Positions 1 through 8,503 of a stretch of DNA of 27,090 nucleotides are shown piece after piece. The notes under the pieces are model-generated. The model did no database searches. It saw nothing but the letters and a program-made list of their open reading frames with translations, and had not been told where the DNA came from. The DNA comes from Hysterium pulicare CBS 123377 (taxonomy: Eukaryota > Ascomycota > Dothideomycetes > Hysteriales > Hysteriaceae): positions 1 to 27,090 of the forward strand of contig AJFK01000027.1 of assembly GCA_000467715.1 (NCBI GenBank). The letters are read 5' to 3'. The position numbers were made by a program, and so were the translations under genes. The first letter of the stretch is position 1. Every line of letters begins with the position of its first letter.

Positions 1-410
1 GGGGCTGGAAGATGTTAGGGTGAGAAATGGGGAGGTTAAGTAGCAATAGAGCTTACACGTCGAGATCTGTTGGATATATTGTTAGTTACAGAAGGCAATG
101 CACGTAGAAAGTTGGTTGAAGGAGGACCTACCCATCATGACAAAGATGAAAGTTCCAGTGGAATCGAGTCCAGATAATCCAATCTGGGGTTGAGATGCCG
201 TTGCTAATTAAAAATTAGCCATATAGATAGCAAGTTGAAGTAGTGGCTGAGATACGCACCAGGTTTACTCAAGGCCTTTCCCGAGGAGACCATTGTTGAA
301 TTGAACATGACTTGAAGTTGGGTCTGTACTGATGGCGTAAAGCCAGCTGGAGTTTGGGCCAGCGAAATGCCGACCAAACATGCAGAAAGTAACGCAGATA
401 CGAACAACAT
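1..410 (-). CDS. secreted PEBP-like protein, 5' part only (cut by window edge)
   Basis: Phosphatidylethanolamine-binding-like proteins are small secreted or cytosolic proteins with a conserved ligand pocket; fungal secreted members have no settled function. My model is complement(<1..4, 57..66, 132..203, 260..410), and the phases agree at every junction. Exon 1 encodes a hydrophobic signal peptide (residues 1-18, ending SLAQ) followed by TPAGFTPSV, typical of the fungal secreted group. Exon 2 ends with TGTFIFVMM and joins the micro-exon to give MMDLDVP, the family's ligand-site signature (usually VDxDxP). Donors read GTGCGT, GTAGGT and GTAAGC; introns 2 and 3 carry CTAAC branch sites close to the acceptor CAG. 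The 10-bp third exon (57-66) is unusually short but is required to restore the signature. The rest of the gene lies beyond position 1. A TATATA at 472-477 lies about 65 bp upstream of the ATG. Family call is confident; ligand unknown. Confidence 0.82.
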
Positions 411-883
411 TTTGCTTTGGAGTACGAGGTGATGATGCTATGTTCCTGACTGAGGTTCGGGATCGCTGGCGTATATATCCCATTGAGAGGACGCGTTCGC
501 TCGAAACGGAAGCAGGGTCATGTAAGGTATGTACGACGGAACGGCCCACTTGGAACAGATCTGCAAGCTTGTGCATTGAGTGACAAGAGAATTCTCCGTT
601 ATGTCTTGAATGGTGAGGCTCAAGACCATACAGTGTTTGAAACTCGAGACGTGTGAGCCGACAAGACCCGGCCTTGGCGCTGTCCTGCGCAAATAAAGCC
701 TGAATGTTTCGCACCCTCGCAGCAACACCAAATTTCTAACGACTGTTTTGGCAAAATGATTTGAATGACAGGATGATGGCTGACACTCGACCATAGATCG
801 TGTCGGACATATCGACTCCGGAAACTTTACCCGCTAGGTAACGATGGACGAGATGGAAGTGACGTCGAAGATCGTAGTGAAGT
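411..883. other. gene-free stretch, upstream of the PEBP-like gene
   Basis: Open frames here on both strands overlap one another, lack a recognisable domain and mostly begin at non-ATG codons. Apart from the TATA-like run at 472-477 and a CRE-like TGACGTCG at 860-867, I see nothing I can name. Confidence 0.4.
472..477 (-). promoter_or_regulatory. TATA-like element upstream of the PEBP-like gene
   Basis: TATATA, about 62-67 bp before the proposed ATG at 410 and the only such run in the near upstream region. Spacing suits a fungal core promoter with a short leader. Inferred from sequence only. Confidence 0.3.
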
Positions 884-1824
884 TCAAGAAAGAGACAATG
901 CGCGAAACGAATAAATGGCTATACTGAGATGCTGGTGGTATTCTAATTTGACATCCCACGGGGCTAAGATGGTGTTCAATGTCACACCGAAACCAGCAGT
1001 GGAGAAAAAATAAATTGTAATTAAGCTTTTACGACGACAACGGTAGGAAGATTTGATCGAGACTTGTGGAGCCCTAGGCGGGATTGTAAGAATCTCACGT
1101 ATGATCTCCTCGAAAGGCGGAACGTTGTTTTGAGAACTGGGACGAGCCCCCAAGCAGTCGTTCAAAGCGTGGAAAGAAAAGGAGCGAAGTCCTCTTAGCT
1201 GAAGCAGAGATATAATGAGCATTTCCTGCTCTCGTACCCAATCCGAAGATTTTCCCCATCGCTCGAGCCGTATCGTGAGGTGCTTTAGATTACGCATGCA
1301 GTTGCGACAATGGCATCCCATTCTATCTTGAGACCCTCAATGGTCCATGTCGCCTGAGAGTAGGGATGGTGTTCAATGGTGTCACGTGTTATTCTAGCGT
1401 TGGATACCCAGCTTATTTTCAAGGAAGTAATGGAAGCCAGCCTCTGTGGAAGAGTCCATTCGGTAAAGCAGAGGAATGCCTTTGGTTTAACAAATTGAAA
1501 GATATTCGTCGAATAGAGGAGATGGATACACTGTTGATAGATTTGGCAGCCAGTTAGTGGAAGACTCAGCTGGACAGTATCTAAATCAATCGGCTTGTAA
1601 CAACAGCAGTATTGAAAACGAGTGTGCGCTGTACAAACACGATTCCAGAATTGGGATGTTTTGTCTGGTTCATCGCAAGATGCGTAAGCAGCCCGCCTTC
1701 GGCGAGTCATGATACGAAGGACATGGTTGGATAAGAGAAAGCCATAGATCAGAAGGCGAATTAACGCAGGGAAATGTTGAAGAAATGGCGAAGTTTGTGC
1801 CGGGAAACTCTCCTGACAGTGCAC
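884..1824 (-). pseudogene. decayed DUF7730/F-box-like gene with frameshift
   Basis: Two minus-strand frames together read like one protein of the fungal DUF7730 (F-box-like) family. The first (1824 down to about 1300) has FPALIRLLIYGFLL, matching the usual 'LPxEIRxxIYxxLL' opening, then CQIYQQCIHLLYSTNIFQF and LPQRLASITSLKISW, the family core. The second (about 1300 down to 884) continues with MRNLKHLTIRL and LLQLRGLRSFSF, the expected downstream leucine-rich strands. The two meet near 1295-1305, where a one-base change would join them and there is no room for an intron. No ATG precedes the domain in frame; the upstream frame is closed by a TGA near 1870. I therefore read it as a pseudogene with at least one frameshift and probably a lost start. 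The function of the family is not established. An assembly error or a missed 5' exon remains possible. Confidence 0.5.
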
Positions 1825-2207
1825 TGCGAAGGTGAGGAAGTGGTGGCGGTGAAACCCATGCTGGGGGCGGCGTCAAGCCTTCCTTTCTAAAGGGGGCACA
1901 GAGCTGATGGTAAGAACTCTTAACAGACAAATACAATGGATTGAGGATTCAATAACATGTTATACAAGACGGGATGGATGCGGGACGGGGACGGGACGGA
2001 GCCGATCTTCCCTGGAACGTAAAATCAGACTAACTAGGAAGGGTTGGATCGGACGGCCCGTGCCATTCTAAATTTACGCGCCGTAAACAAAAAGCAATGC
2101 ATGCCGATTCCCAGCCTTGACTCACAACACTACTTCAGCTCCTCTCCAACCCTTCCTTGTTATTCTATTGTTTCAATATTGGATCTGAGCGATGCAATTC
2201 TATCCTT
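1825..2207. other. gene-free stretch before the exonuclease gene
   Basis: Contains a G-rich direct repeat (GGGACGGGGACGGGACGG around 1980-2000) and a pyrimidine-rich leader (about 2130-2165) just before the exonuclease ATG. No coding signal; likely the exonuclease promoter and leader. Confidence 0.4.
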
Positions 2208-4364
2208 ATGATCGAGGAATCAAACGTCGCCCACGATGAGGCTGAAAATGCCAGGGTGGAGGAACCTGCTCGGCCCCTCAAATTCACCCTGCAAATCCCC
2301 GAGAACCCGGAACCGCCAAAATCTGTCCAGGGGCATTCGGCAGCCTGGACACAGCCCGTAACATACTGGAGCTATGTCCTCTACCGCGGCTCTGAAGATA
2401 AGAAGGTCGATATCTTGTACAGCCGCACAAAGGGGGAAACCGAGGACATAGCCAAAACATTCCTCAATGAACCAGTCTTGGGCTTCGACATGGAATGGGT
2501 TGCTTTTCCACCCAAGAACAAAAGGCTGCAAGATGAGATTAGTCTCATCCAAATCGCCAGTGAGGACCGGATTGCTCTTTTCCACATCGGACAGCACAAT
2601 GGTTCAACAACCGAAGAGCTCATTGCACCATCATTACGGAAGATAATCGAGAGCCCCACTATCATTAAATGCGGCATGTCTATCGTGAGGGCTGACGGGA
2701 GTAGAATGAAACGAGTTTTCAACCTCAACCCTCAGGGTCTATTTGAACTCAACCACCTCTGCGATCTTCTCGCATGTGGCCACCACCGCTCGTTGGCAGA
2801 GCAAGTCCGGAATCATCTTGGCTTGCCTTTGCTGAAAGACGGCAGAGTACGTAAGAGTAATTGGAGTAGGCCGCTCAATCCGACACAAATTGAGTATGCA
2901 GCCAGCGATGCGTATGCTGGCTTCATGCTTTACTACTGCATGGACGCGGAGAGGAGAGCTATGAAGACGGTGGCCCCTTTGCCCGAAGCAGACGTTAACC
3001 CAAGCCCAAAAGTCATCAAACCCCGGTCTGATCAAATCGAAAGCGAAGTCCCGGGCCTGGTAGTTGTAGGAAAGAAGCCAAGCAAGGGGAAACCGTGCGA
3101 AACGGACCCGGACACGCCTCTGGACCCGGAATCCGAAATTTTGTATGGCGAGCTATCGAAGAAACGCAAGCACCAGGCTCTTGTTCATGACTTGGAGCCT
3201 TCCCAGGTACTTAGCAATGCAACTTTAAAAGACCTTGCCCGAAAGCGTCCTAGAACTATCGACGAACTCCAGGATGTCAAAGGTATAGGCCCTTATAAGT
3301 CTGAAAAGTTCGGAGCGGAATGGCTGGCTGTCGTAGAGACATTCAGTCTTGCTCCACGGACTAAGGAAAATGAGCAAGATGACTGCCTCGATCCTGAATC
3401 TCGGGGACTTTCAGGCGATTTCTTGACGAAACGCAAGCTAGCTGCTGTAGAGAGACTCAACAACACTAGTCGCGAACTTCCTGGCGGTCTTCCTCAACAT
3501 ACTACAGAAAATAGGCAAGACAAGCCCCTCGATCCTGAATCTCAGGAGCTCTATGAGTTGTTCCTCAAAAAACGTAAAGAAGATGCCGCTAAGAATGGCT
3601 TAAATCAACTGACATACAAGACTCTGAAGCTTCTTGCAACAAGGCGACCAAGTACCAGAGAAGGGCTTCTTAGTATTAGCGGGATAGGTCCCACAAAACA
3701 AGGCCTATTCGGAGCCTTTTGGTTAGAGATCATCGAGGAATTCACCGCCACTCTTAAGCCTCTTAATGACTTTCCTCGTCCAAGTGACCCCCCACAACCA
3801 CCTCCAGCACCAGCGCAGTTGCATACTGGCTTGTCATTCCATCTGGCCGAATCCCATTTGGAGACGGCACCACCGCCAAACATCTCTGGAGATACAACAC
3901 CGAATGATTCGCCAGCTTTTGATCCATCGCCATCAAGTCCACCCCGAAAACGACGGCAGCTCTCCCCGAAAGCACAGCCAGTCCCACCACCGATTCCTCT
4001 AGAGCAATCACCCTCAACATTCGAAGATCCTCCGCAGGCACCGCCCCAACGAAGACGCTCCCCCACTCCGCCTCTACCACCACCGCCACTCTCCCCTGCC
4101 TCCCGCCACTTCCATTCCACGCTCACAGCCCTCAGTATGCGTGTCTCCGCAGGCCTCAACCAACCAGTTGAGTCCATCATCTGCGCCTCCACAATCGAAG
4201 TTCTCGTTTCAGCACCACCGCGGAGTTGGGTACAGTTGTGGCGGATTGCTAACATCGATACTTTTGTTCAAGCCTGTGACAAGCAGGGTATTCACCTCAT
4301 AAACTTCATTGCCAAAAACGCACCGCCGCCGACGAATCCCGAAATCGGGAATACCACTGCATAG
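2208..4364 (+). CDS. RNase D/WRN-like 3'-5' exonuclease with HRDC domains
   Basis: A single-exon protein of 718 residues. The start is the ATG at 2208; the frame is open further upstream but has no earlier ATG nearby. Residues about 70-250 form a DEDDy exonuclease fold: D94 and E96 (FDMEW), then LIQIAS, D163 as the likely third acid (RADGSRM), and Y230/D234 (YAASD), the Yx3D form typical of RNase D and WRN. Two HRDC domains follow at about 306-380 and 440-512, each ending in a GIGPxK...FGxxWL helix. A third, middle copy (394-415) keeps only the opening LDPES and first helix. Residues about 525-640 are proline-rich and low complexity; the end (about 645-718) is unassigned. No helicase is present, so the architecture is closer to bacterial RNase D than to full WRN. 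Role is probably RNA 3' processing or DNA repair; which one is not visible. It is convergent with the Opi1-like gene. Confidence 0.88.
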   Translation: MIEESNVAHDEAENARVEEPARPLKFTLQIPENPEPPKSVQGHSAAWTQPVTYWSYVLYRGSEDKKVDILYSRTKGETEDIAKTFLNEPVLGFDMEWVAFPPKNKRLQDEISLIQIASEDRIALFHIGQHNGSTTEELIAPSLRKIIESPTIIKCGMSIVRADGSRMKRVFNLNPQGLFELNHLCDLLACGHHRSLAEQVRNHLGLPLLKDGRVRKSNWSRPLNPTQIEYAASDAYAGFMLYYCMDAERRAMKTVAPLPEADVNPSPKVIKPRSDQIESEVPGLVVVGKKPSKGKPCETDPDTPLDPESEILYGELSKKRKHQALVHDLEPSQVLSNATLKDLARKRPRTIDELQDVKGIGPYKSEKFGAEWLAVVETFSLAPRTKENEQDDCLDPESRGLSGDFLTKRKLAAVERLNNTSRELPGGLPQHTTENRQDKPLDPESQELYELFLKKRKEDAAKNGLNQLTYKTLKLLATRRPSTREGLLSISGIGPTKQGLFGAFWLEIIEEFTATLKPLNDFPRPSDPPQPPPAPAQLHTGLSFHLAESHLETAPPPNISGDTTPNDSPAFDPSPSSPPRKRRQLSPKAQPVPPPIPLEQSPSTFEDPPQAPPQRRRSPTPPLPPPPLSPASRHFHSTLTALSMRVSAGLNQPVESIICASTIEVLVSAPPRSWVQLWRIANIDTFVQACDKQGIHLINFIAKNAPPPTNPEIGNTTA

Positions 4365-5200
4365 GCCGGGGTTGCAATCTCATTGCCTATGTCTTTGTCC
4401 TGACTGCATATGTTTTTCTCACTGCATGTCTTTCTCACTGCATATGTCTTTCTCACTGCATATCTCTTTCTGTTCTTCGTTGTTCTACTACGTTCGTGTA
4501 TATAGCTTAGATCCGTACGATTCTTTGCTGCTTTCTGTGGATACCCCCAACACATATTTGCGATATATAACCTCGATGCCGTACGACTTGGTAACTGGAA
4601 GTATATGTTGGTGGTTGGGTATAGGAACACTCTTTGGACATCGTATTTTTCACGAGCGTATTCACATATTTCTTCCAATAGATCAAGTTCGCGTATTTCA
4701 TTACACCAGAGCTGCTCAACTAACGACCCCTCCCACCTGACATCGAACATGAGAATGCAGTCGTATTGCTTGCATCGGTATTTACTAAAGGGAACATCTA
4801 CACGACGCCGTGCTGAACGGGATCAATAAAGGAAACAGGAAACGCCAAATTCCAAGGAGCCAGTTACTGGACGGGCTTCGGAACCTAGCACAGGACAACT
4901 CCAGCAAAGGTTGTAACCTTGCTGATCATGAACATTTAAATGACAAGGAGAAGCAGAAAGCCTTGTGCCTGAATGCCGTGCTCGAAATTAAGAGGACTCG
5001 GAGAAGGAAAAAATGATCAAGGGGAAAGTTTCCCGCTAGTCACGTGTGCTCAGTTGAGATACTTCGTTCCTGAGTATGTGCGTGCGGCCGCGTGTACTAT
5101 TACCTATATTCCCAATCACCTGATGATTTTTTTCGGTTCCTGGATGTGCAATCAGGAAATGCTGGCTTCATACTTGAGCAATTACCAGTGGGTTCCTCGT
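4365..5200. other. convergent intergenic region
   Basis: Lies between the stops of the exonuclease and the Opi1-like gene. Apart from the 18-bp tandem repeat and a CACGTG E-box-like hexamer near 5041, I see nothing. Overlapping open frames on both strands (4292-4750) mirror each other and show no protein family. Confidence 0.45.
4403..4471 (+). repeat. tandem repeat, four copies of about 18 bp
   Basis: Four near-identical units at 4403-4420, 4421-4436, 4437-4454 and 4455-4471, consensus ACTGCATATGTCTTTCTC; the second unit has lost two bases. A weaker copy may precede them at about 4383. It lies just past the exonuclease stop, likely in its 3' untranslated region. Confidence 0.8.
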
Positions 5201-7342
5201 CTAGTACTTCTCCCCCTTCTCCTGAACAGGCGCATCGACCATCATGACCGAATCTTTCTCCTGTCCTTGACTCGGCCCTCCTTCAAGCCCCTTCCTCCCC
5301 ATCCTATCCAACCATCCCTCCGCGCTCTGCACCGTCCCATCCACCACGGTCGAAATCTGCGTCATCATATCCAGCCCCTCCTTCGCAAAAGCCAGCATCC
5401 GATGCGCGCCTCTGACTTCCTCGCCGCTTTGCTCGCCCGATGTGCTACGAGCTGCTGCTCGCCACCTTTGCGGCACACTCAGCAGTTGTGTTCGGACGAC
5501 CTGGGAAGCATTCTGCGGTAATGCACTGCCCGTGTAGTGGTTCACGCTCGTGACGACTTTCTGCAGCGTCTGCCATATATCCGAACCCAAATTCTTCATT
5601 TTCTCTGCGATATGTCGCACTTGATCTTCTTTCTCAGGCGACATATTCTTGGTTGTCGTGGCGAGTGTAGTAGAGACAATCGGTCCATCGCCCTGGCCAT
5701 CGGACTGTCGACGTGCTCGCAGCGCTTGCTCGTATTCTTCTAGGAGGAGTTTCAGCGCTTGCATGACGTTGTCGATGTGGGTGGTTGCGGATCGGAGGAG
5801 GCCGAGACAGGTTCGCAGGGATTTGAGAGAGGCTTCTGAGAGGGCGACACCGAGACCAGATGTTGTCATTATGAGCTGGGTTGACCAGTTGACTGGGCGG
5901 CGGTCTTGCATCTCTTGGTCTTTGTGCGGCTCTACTACGACGGTAGAGGTTTCTTCGTACTTGGGCGATCGGTGGTCATCATATGCAGGTAGTGTCTCTG
6001 TATACGACGACTGAGAAGCACCGCGCGTTCGAGGTGCGGAATTGAGTCCCTCGATGTCCATGGCACCTTCGCTGGGGCTTAGGACGCGCCGCCGCTTGTG
6101 GTCGGCGGGGTCACCTTGCTCGAGGTCGCTGGGCCTTCTTCCTACTTCTCCAAGGTAACGCCGTAGATTTCTTTCCATGCCAGTTCGGCGGCCCACTGAG
6201 CTCACTGTATTGACGACCGGAGATCCAATATTGCGCTCTATAAGTTCGGCACCATATTTGACAAAGCGAGGCGAATAGGACTTGGTTGTGGCGTAGGCGG
6301 ATATCGAGCCGTTGATGGTGCCACCCAGCCAAGGATGATTCGAGGTGATGAGGGAGAGGAGAGGCTCGGGTTCGTTGGGGCGAGAGGGTGTCAGGGTTAT
6401 ACTGCGACTGGTGGGAGATCTGACAAAGTCTGCGATGCGATGGGTTAGCAAGGCCGTCCATGTGTGCTCGTGCAATGAAAGAGGATGTTGAGAACATTGA
6501 GGATGTTGAGGATGTTGAGGATGTTGGGAATACTGCGAAGATAGACAAGATGGAATCCTCATGCAAGGGGAGTGTGCTGTGGGTGCTTGATCATGCGAAT
6601 TCCGCGAGGAGCATGCTAAGCTTCGAGCCACCTTGGTACACTAAGATGCCACCCAGTATAGGTAGCCCCCACTGCGGTGCGGCTGCCTGTCCATGTTAAG
6701 CTTATCGTAGGTGCCAGACCACTCGACCTTGGTGTATCAGCTTGAAATAACAATCCCTCCGTGAGAGGTCCCCAAGAGTGTCACTGTGCTCAGGCCTGAT
6801 TCGGCTTCGCCAGGAAATATGCAACCTCATGTATATTATCGTGCGGAGAGCGGCCGAAGCCACACGCCAAAAGGAGATTTTCACCCACCAGGATTTCCTA
6901 GCCCAGACAACGCTTCAGCAGCCAGTCGAACATCCGGATCATCCACAGAGACTCTGCCCGACGCATCATGTCTATGATGGTATTCCTCAGCGCTAGCAAT
7001 ACTGGCTGTATCCATAGGGCTTCCCATTTCCATCTCCGCACTCGCGCGGGGTACAGTCGACGGCACCTGGGGAAAGTTCGCATGGCTCAACGAAGGCATG
7101 TATTGCCATTGTAATCGCTCGCTATAAGGCTCGTGACTCGGTTTCGCGTCTATCTCGAGTGGGCCGGGGGAGAAAGTGGTGTTGAAGTGTCGGGAAGCAT
7201 TGACGTCGGGTAGGTCTAGCGATTTTATCCCCGGCAGGTGTCGCGATGGAGAAGCAAGTTCGTGTCGCGGCACTGAGGGTAATTGTAGAGACTCGGGTTC
7301 ATGTTGAGCGTATGCCGGAGGCCGCTCTTGCTGCATGCTCAT
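5201..7342 (-). CDS. opi1: Opi1-family transcriptional regulator (CCG-8 homologue)
   Basis: Model complement(5201..6429, 6889..7342), 560 residues. In yeast Opi1 represses phospholipid (INO) genes and senses phosphatidic acid at the ER; the filamentous homologue is Neurospora clock-controlled protein CCG-8, reported to affect azole response. Exon 1 has the conserved LQLPSVPRHEL and LPGIKSLDLPD blocks and ends AAEALSGLGNP. Exon 2 begins DFVRSP, then LITSNHPWLGGTINGS (about 178-193), SPRFVKYGAELIER (204-217), a basic KRRR (263-266) that could serve nuclear import, and the Opi1 core helix LIMTTSGLGVALSEASLKS (337-355) with the following coiled region to about 392. The splice joins CCT-G to AC-TTT, giving the expected P-D-F. 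The donor is GTGGGT; the acceptor GCAG follows a GCTAAC branch site. The intron is 459 bp, long for this window, and holds a 9-bp repeat. A CRE-like TGACGTCG lies at 7363-7370 upstream of the ATG. The family call is firm; target genes here are unknown. Confidence 0.9.
6481..6525 (+). repeat. 9-bp minisatellite inside the Opi1-like gene's intron
   Basis: Five units of GAGGATGTT, the second degenerate (GAGAACATT), within the intron 6430-6888. On the gene's strand the repeat reads as repeated His-Pro-Gln in the frame continuous with exon 2, so retention of the intron would add a short HPQ tract. Most likely only intronic. Confidence 0.7.
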
Positions 7343-8317
7343 CGTTCGCTATACTCGATAGGTGACGTCGCGAGCGATTCTCCAAGATCGATATGTCAGC
7401 AAGGGGTAACCGAATAGAGGGGCGCAATGAGCAACGGCGATGGAGGCGATATATAATCGCTCATGCGGGAGGATGGTTGCCGTGAGATTGAGAGTGAGTG
7501 AAGTGGATATTGGGGTGGTGGAGGTAAGATTGGAAGCGGCAGAGAGACCTCTGTCGAATAACGCATCGTCACATGCAAACTTATCAGGGAACATTTTGGG
7601 GACTTACATGTGAGCCGCGATTCGGCCAAGACGATTGAGCAAGGATAGTTACCCAACCCGCAATTCTTTTCCAGAGCCCTACGGAAAGCGTTCGAACTCG
7701 GCGAAAGGCACTAAAAATATGTACCATAACCGTACATAAGTACTACAAACCTTCACCTTTAGTTTAGATAGTAATACTCGAGAAAATGGTCTTTATATAA
7801 TCCAAACTTTTAGATGTACTTCTATCTAATTGGTCGAGGTACCTCAGCCACAAATGCCACCGATGGCTAGTTTCACAGTTAGCTTTACGTAATACCACAA
7901 ACCTCAAGCCCCACAAAAAACCAAAGGATAGGTTTATACGTATAGAATATATCAAAATACTATAACATATCTAAGTAAGATTCTCCTTCAATGCACATTC
8001 ATTTTTCGATACAACAATACTATGAAGAAGCTACTATGTCTCGGAATCACACTTGTGTCTCTTCACTTTGCCACGATCAAACGTATATCATAGTGTCTAT
8101 CTGCATTGATGACTATATATCCCATTCGGAATGAGTGATTACTCCCCTTCCCCAACCAAGATACCATCTCACTTCGAAACTCGCCTCCTCTCCATATAGT
8201 ACCCCTGAATCAAGCGGCTAGTATAAGCTGTAGGATGAGAATGTTGATGCATTGCATTGATGAATCGTCCAACCAACTTGGTCCCAGTTTGAGATCCTCC
8301 TTGAGAGCATTTCCGTA
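7343..8317. other. upstream region of the Opi1-like gene, partly AT-rich
   Basis: The first 250 bp are the promoter/leader side of the Opi1-like gene, with a CRE-like TGACGTCG at 7363-7370. From about 7690 to 8110 the sequence is clearly AT-rich and rich in TA steps. No open frame here has domain-like content, and I could not recognise a transposon remnant. Confidence 0.4.
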
Positions 8318-8503
8318 CTATGATGAGGTTTCCTTCTTTGGTGTCAGGGGTGGAGTATAAGAAGAAGAGGTGCTGCCAGTGGAAGTGCTGCTTGTGGTTG
8401 CTTGAAGTGGGAGTTGATCGCCGTGTCCGTTAGGCTGCGCTGAGCAAAAGATTTGGAATGGCTGGAGACGAATGGGTGGGATGTTGAATGGTTGGGCTGA
8501 CAT
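8318..8503 (-). CDS. possible small Ser/Thr/Pro-rich protein, 61 residues
   Basis: I do not recognise this protein. It is one uninterrupted frame from an ATG with A at -3 to TAG. The first half (MSAQPFNIPPIRLQPFQ) is proline and hydrophobic; the second half is a serine/threonine run ending in YTPPLTPKKETSS, a composition unlike random frames nearby. There is no signal peptide or membrane helix. A CAG two bases before the ATG could be the acceptor of a leader intron. Its neighbours are the Opi1-like gene (same strand, about 1 kb away) and the ABC transporter promoter. It could be a real small conserved gene, the end of a longer spliced gene, or chance. Confidence 0.42.
   Translation of the reverse strand: MSAQPFNIPPIRLQPFQIFCSAQPNGHGDQLPLQATTSSTSTGSTSSSYTPPLTPKKETSS

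Noticed and set aside
3605-4255. Minus-strand 216-residue Gly-rich frame
   Set aside because: It is the shadow of the proline-rich tail of the exonuclease; Pro codons read as Gly on the other strand.
4292-4750. Opposed open frames of about 150 residues
   Set aside because: The minus frame covers the end of the exonuclease CDS and the tandem repeat, and its repeated AVRKT text is just the repeat read backwards.
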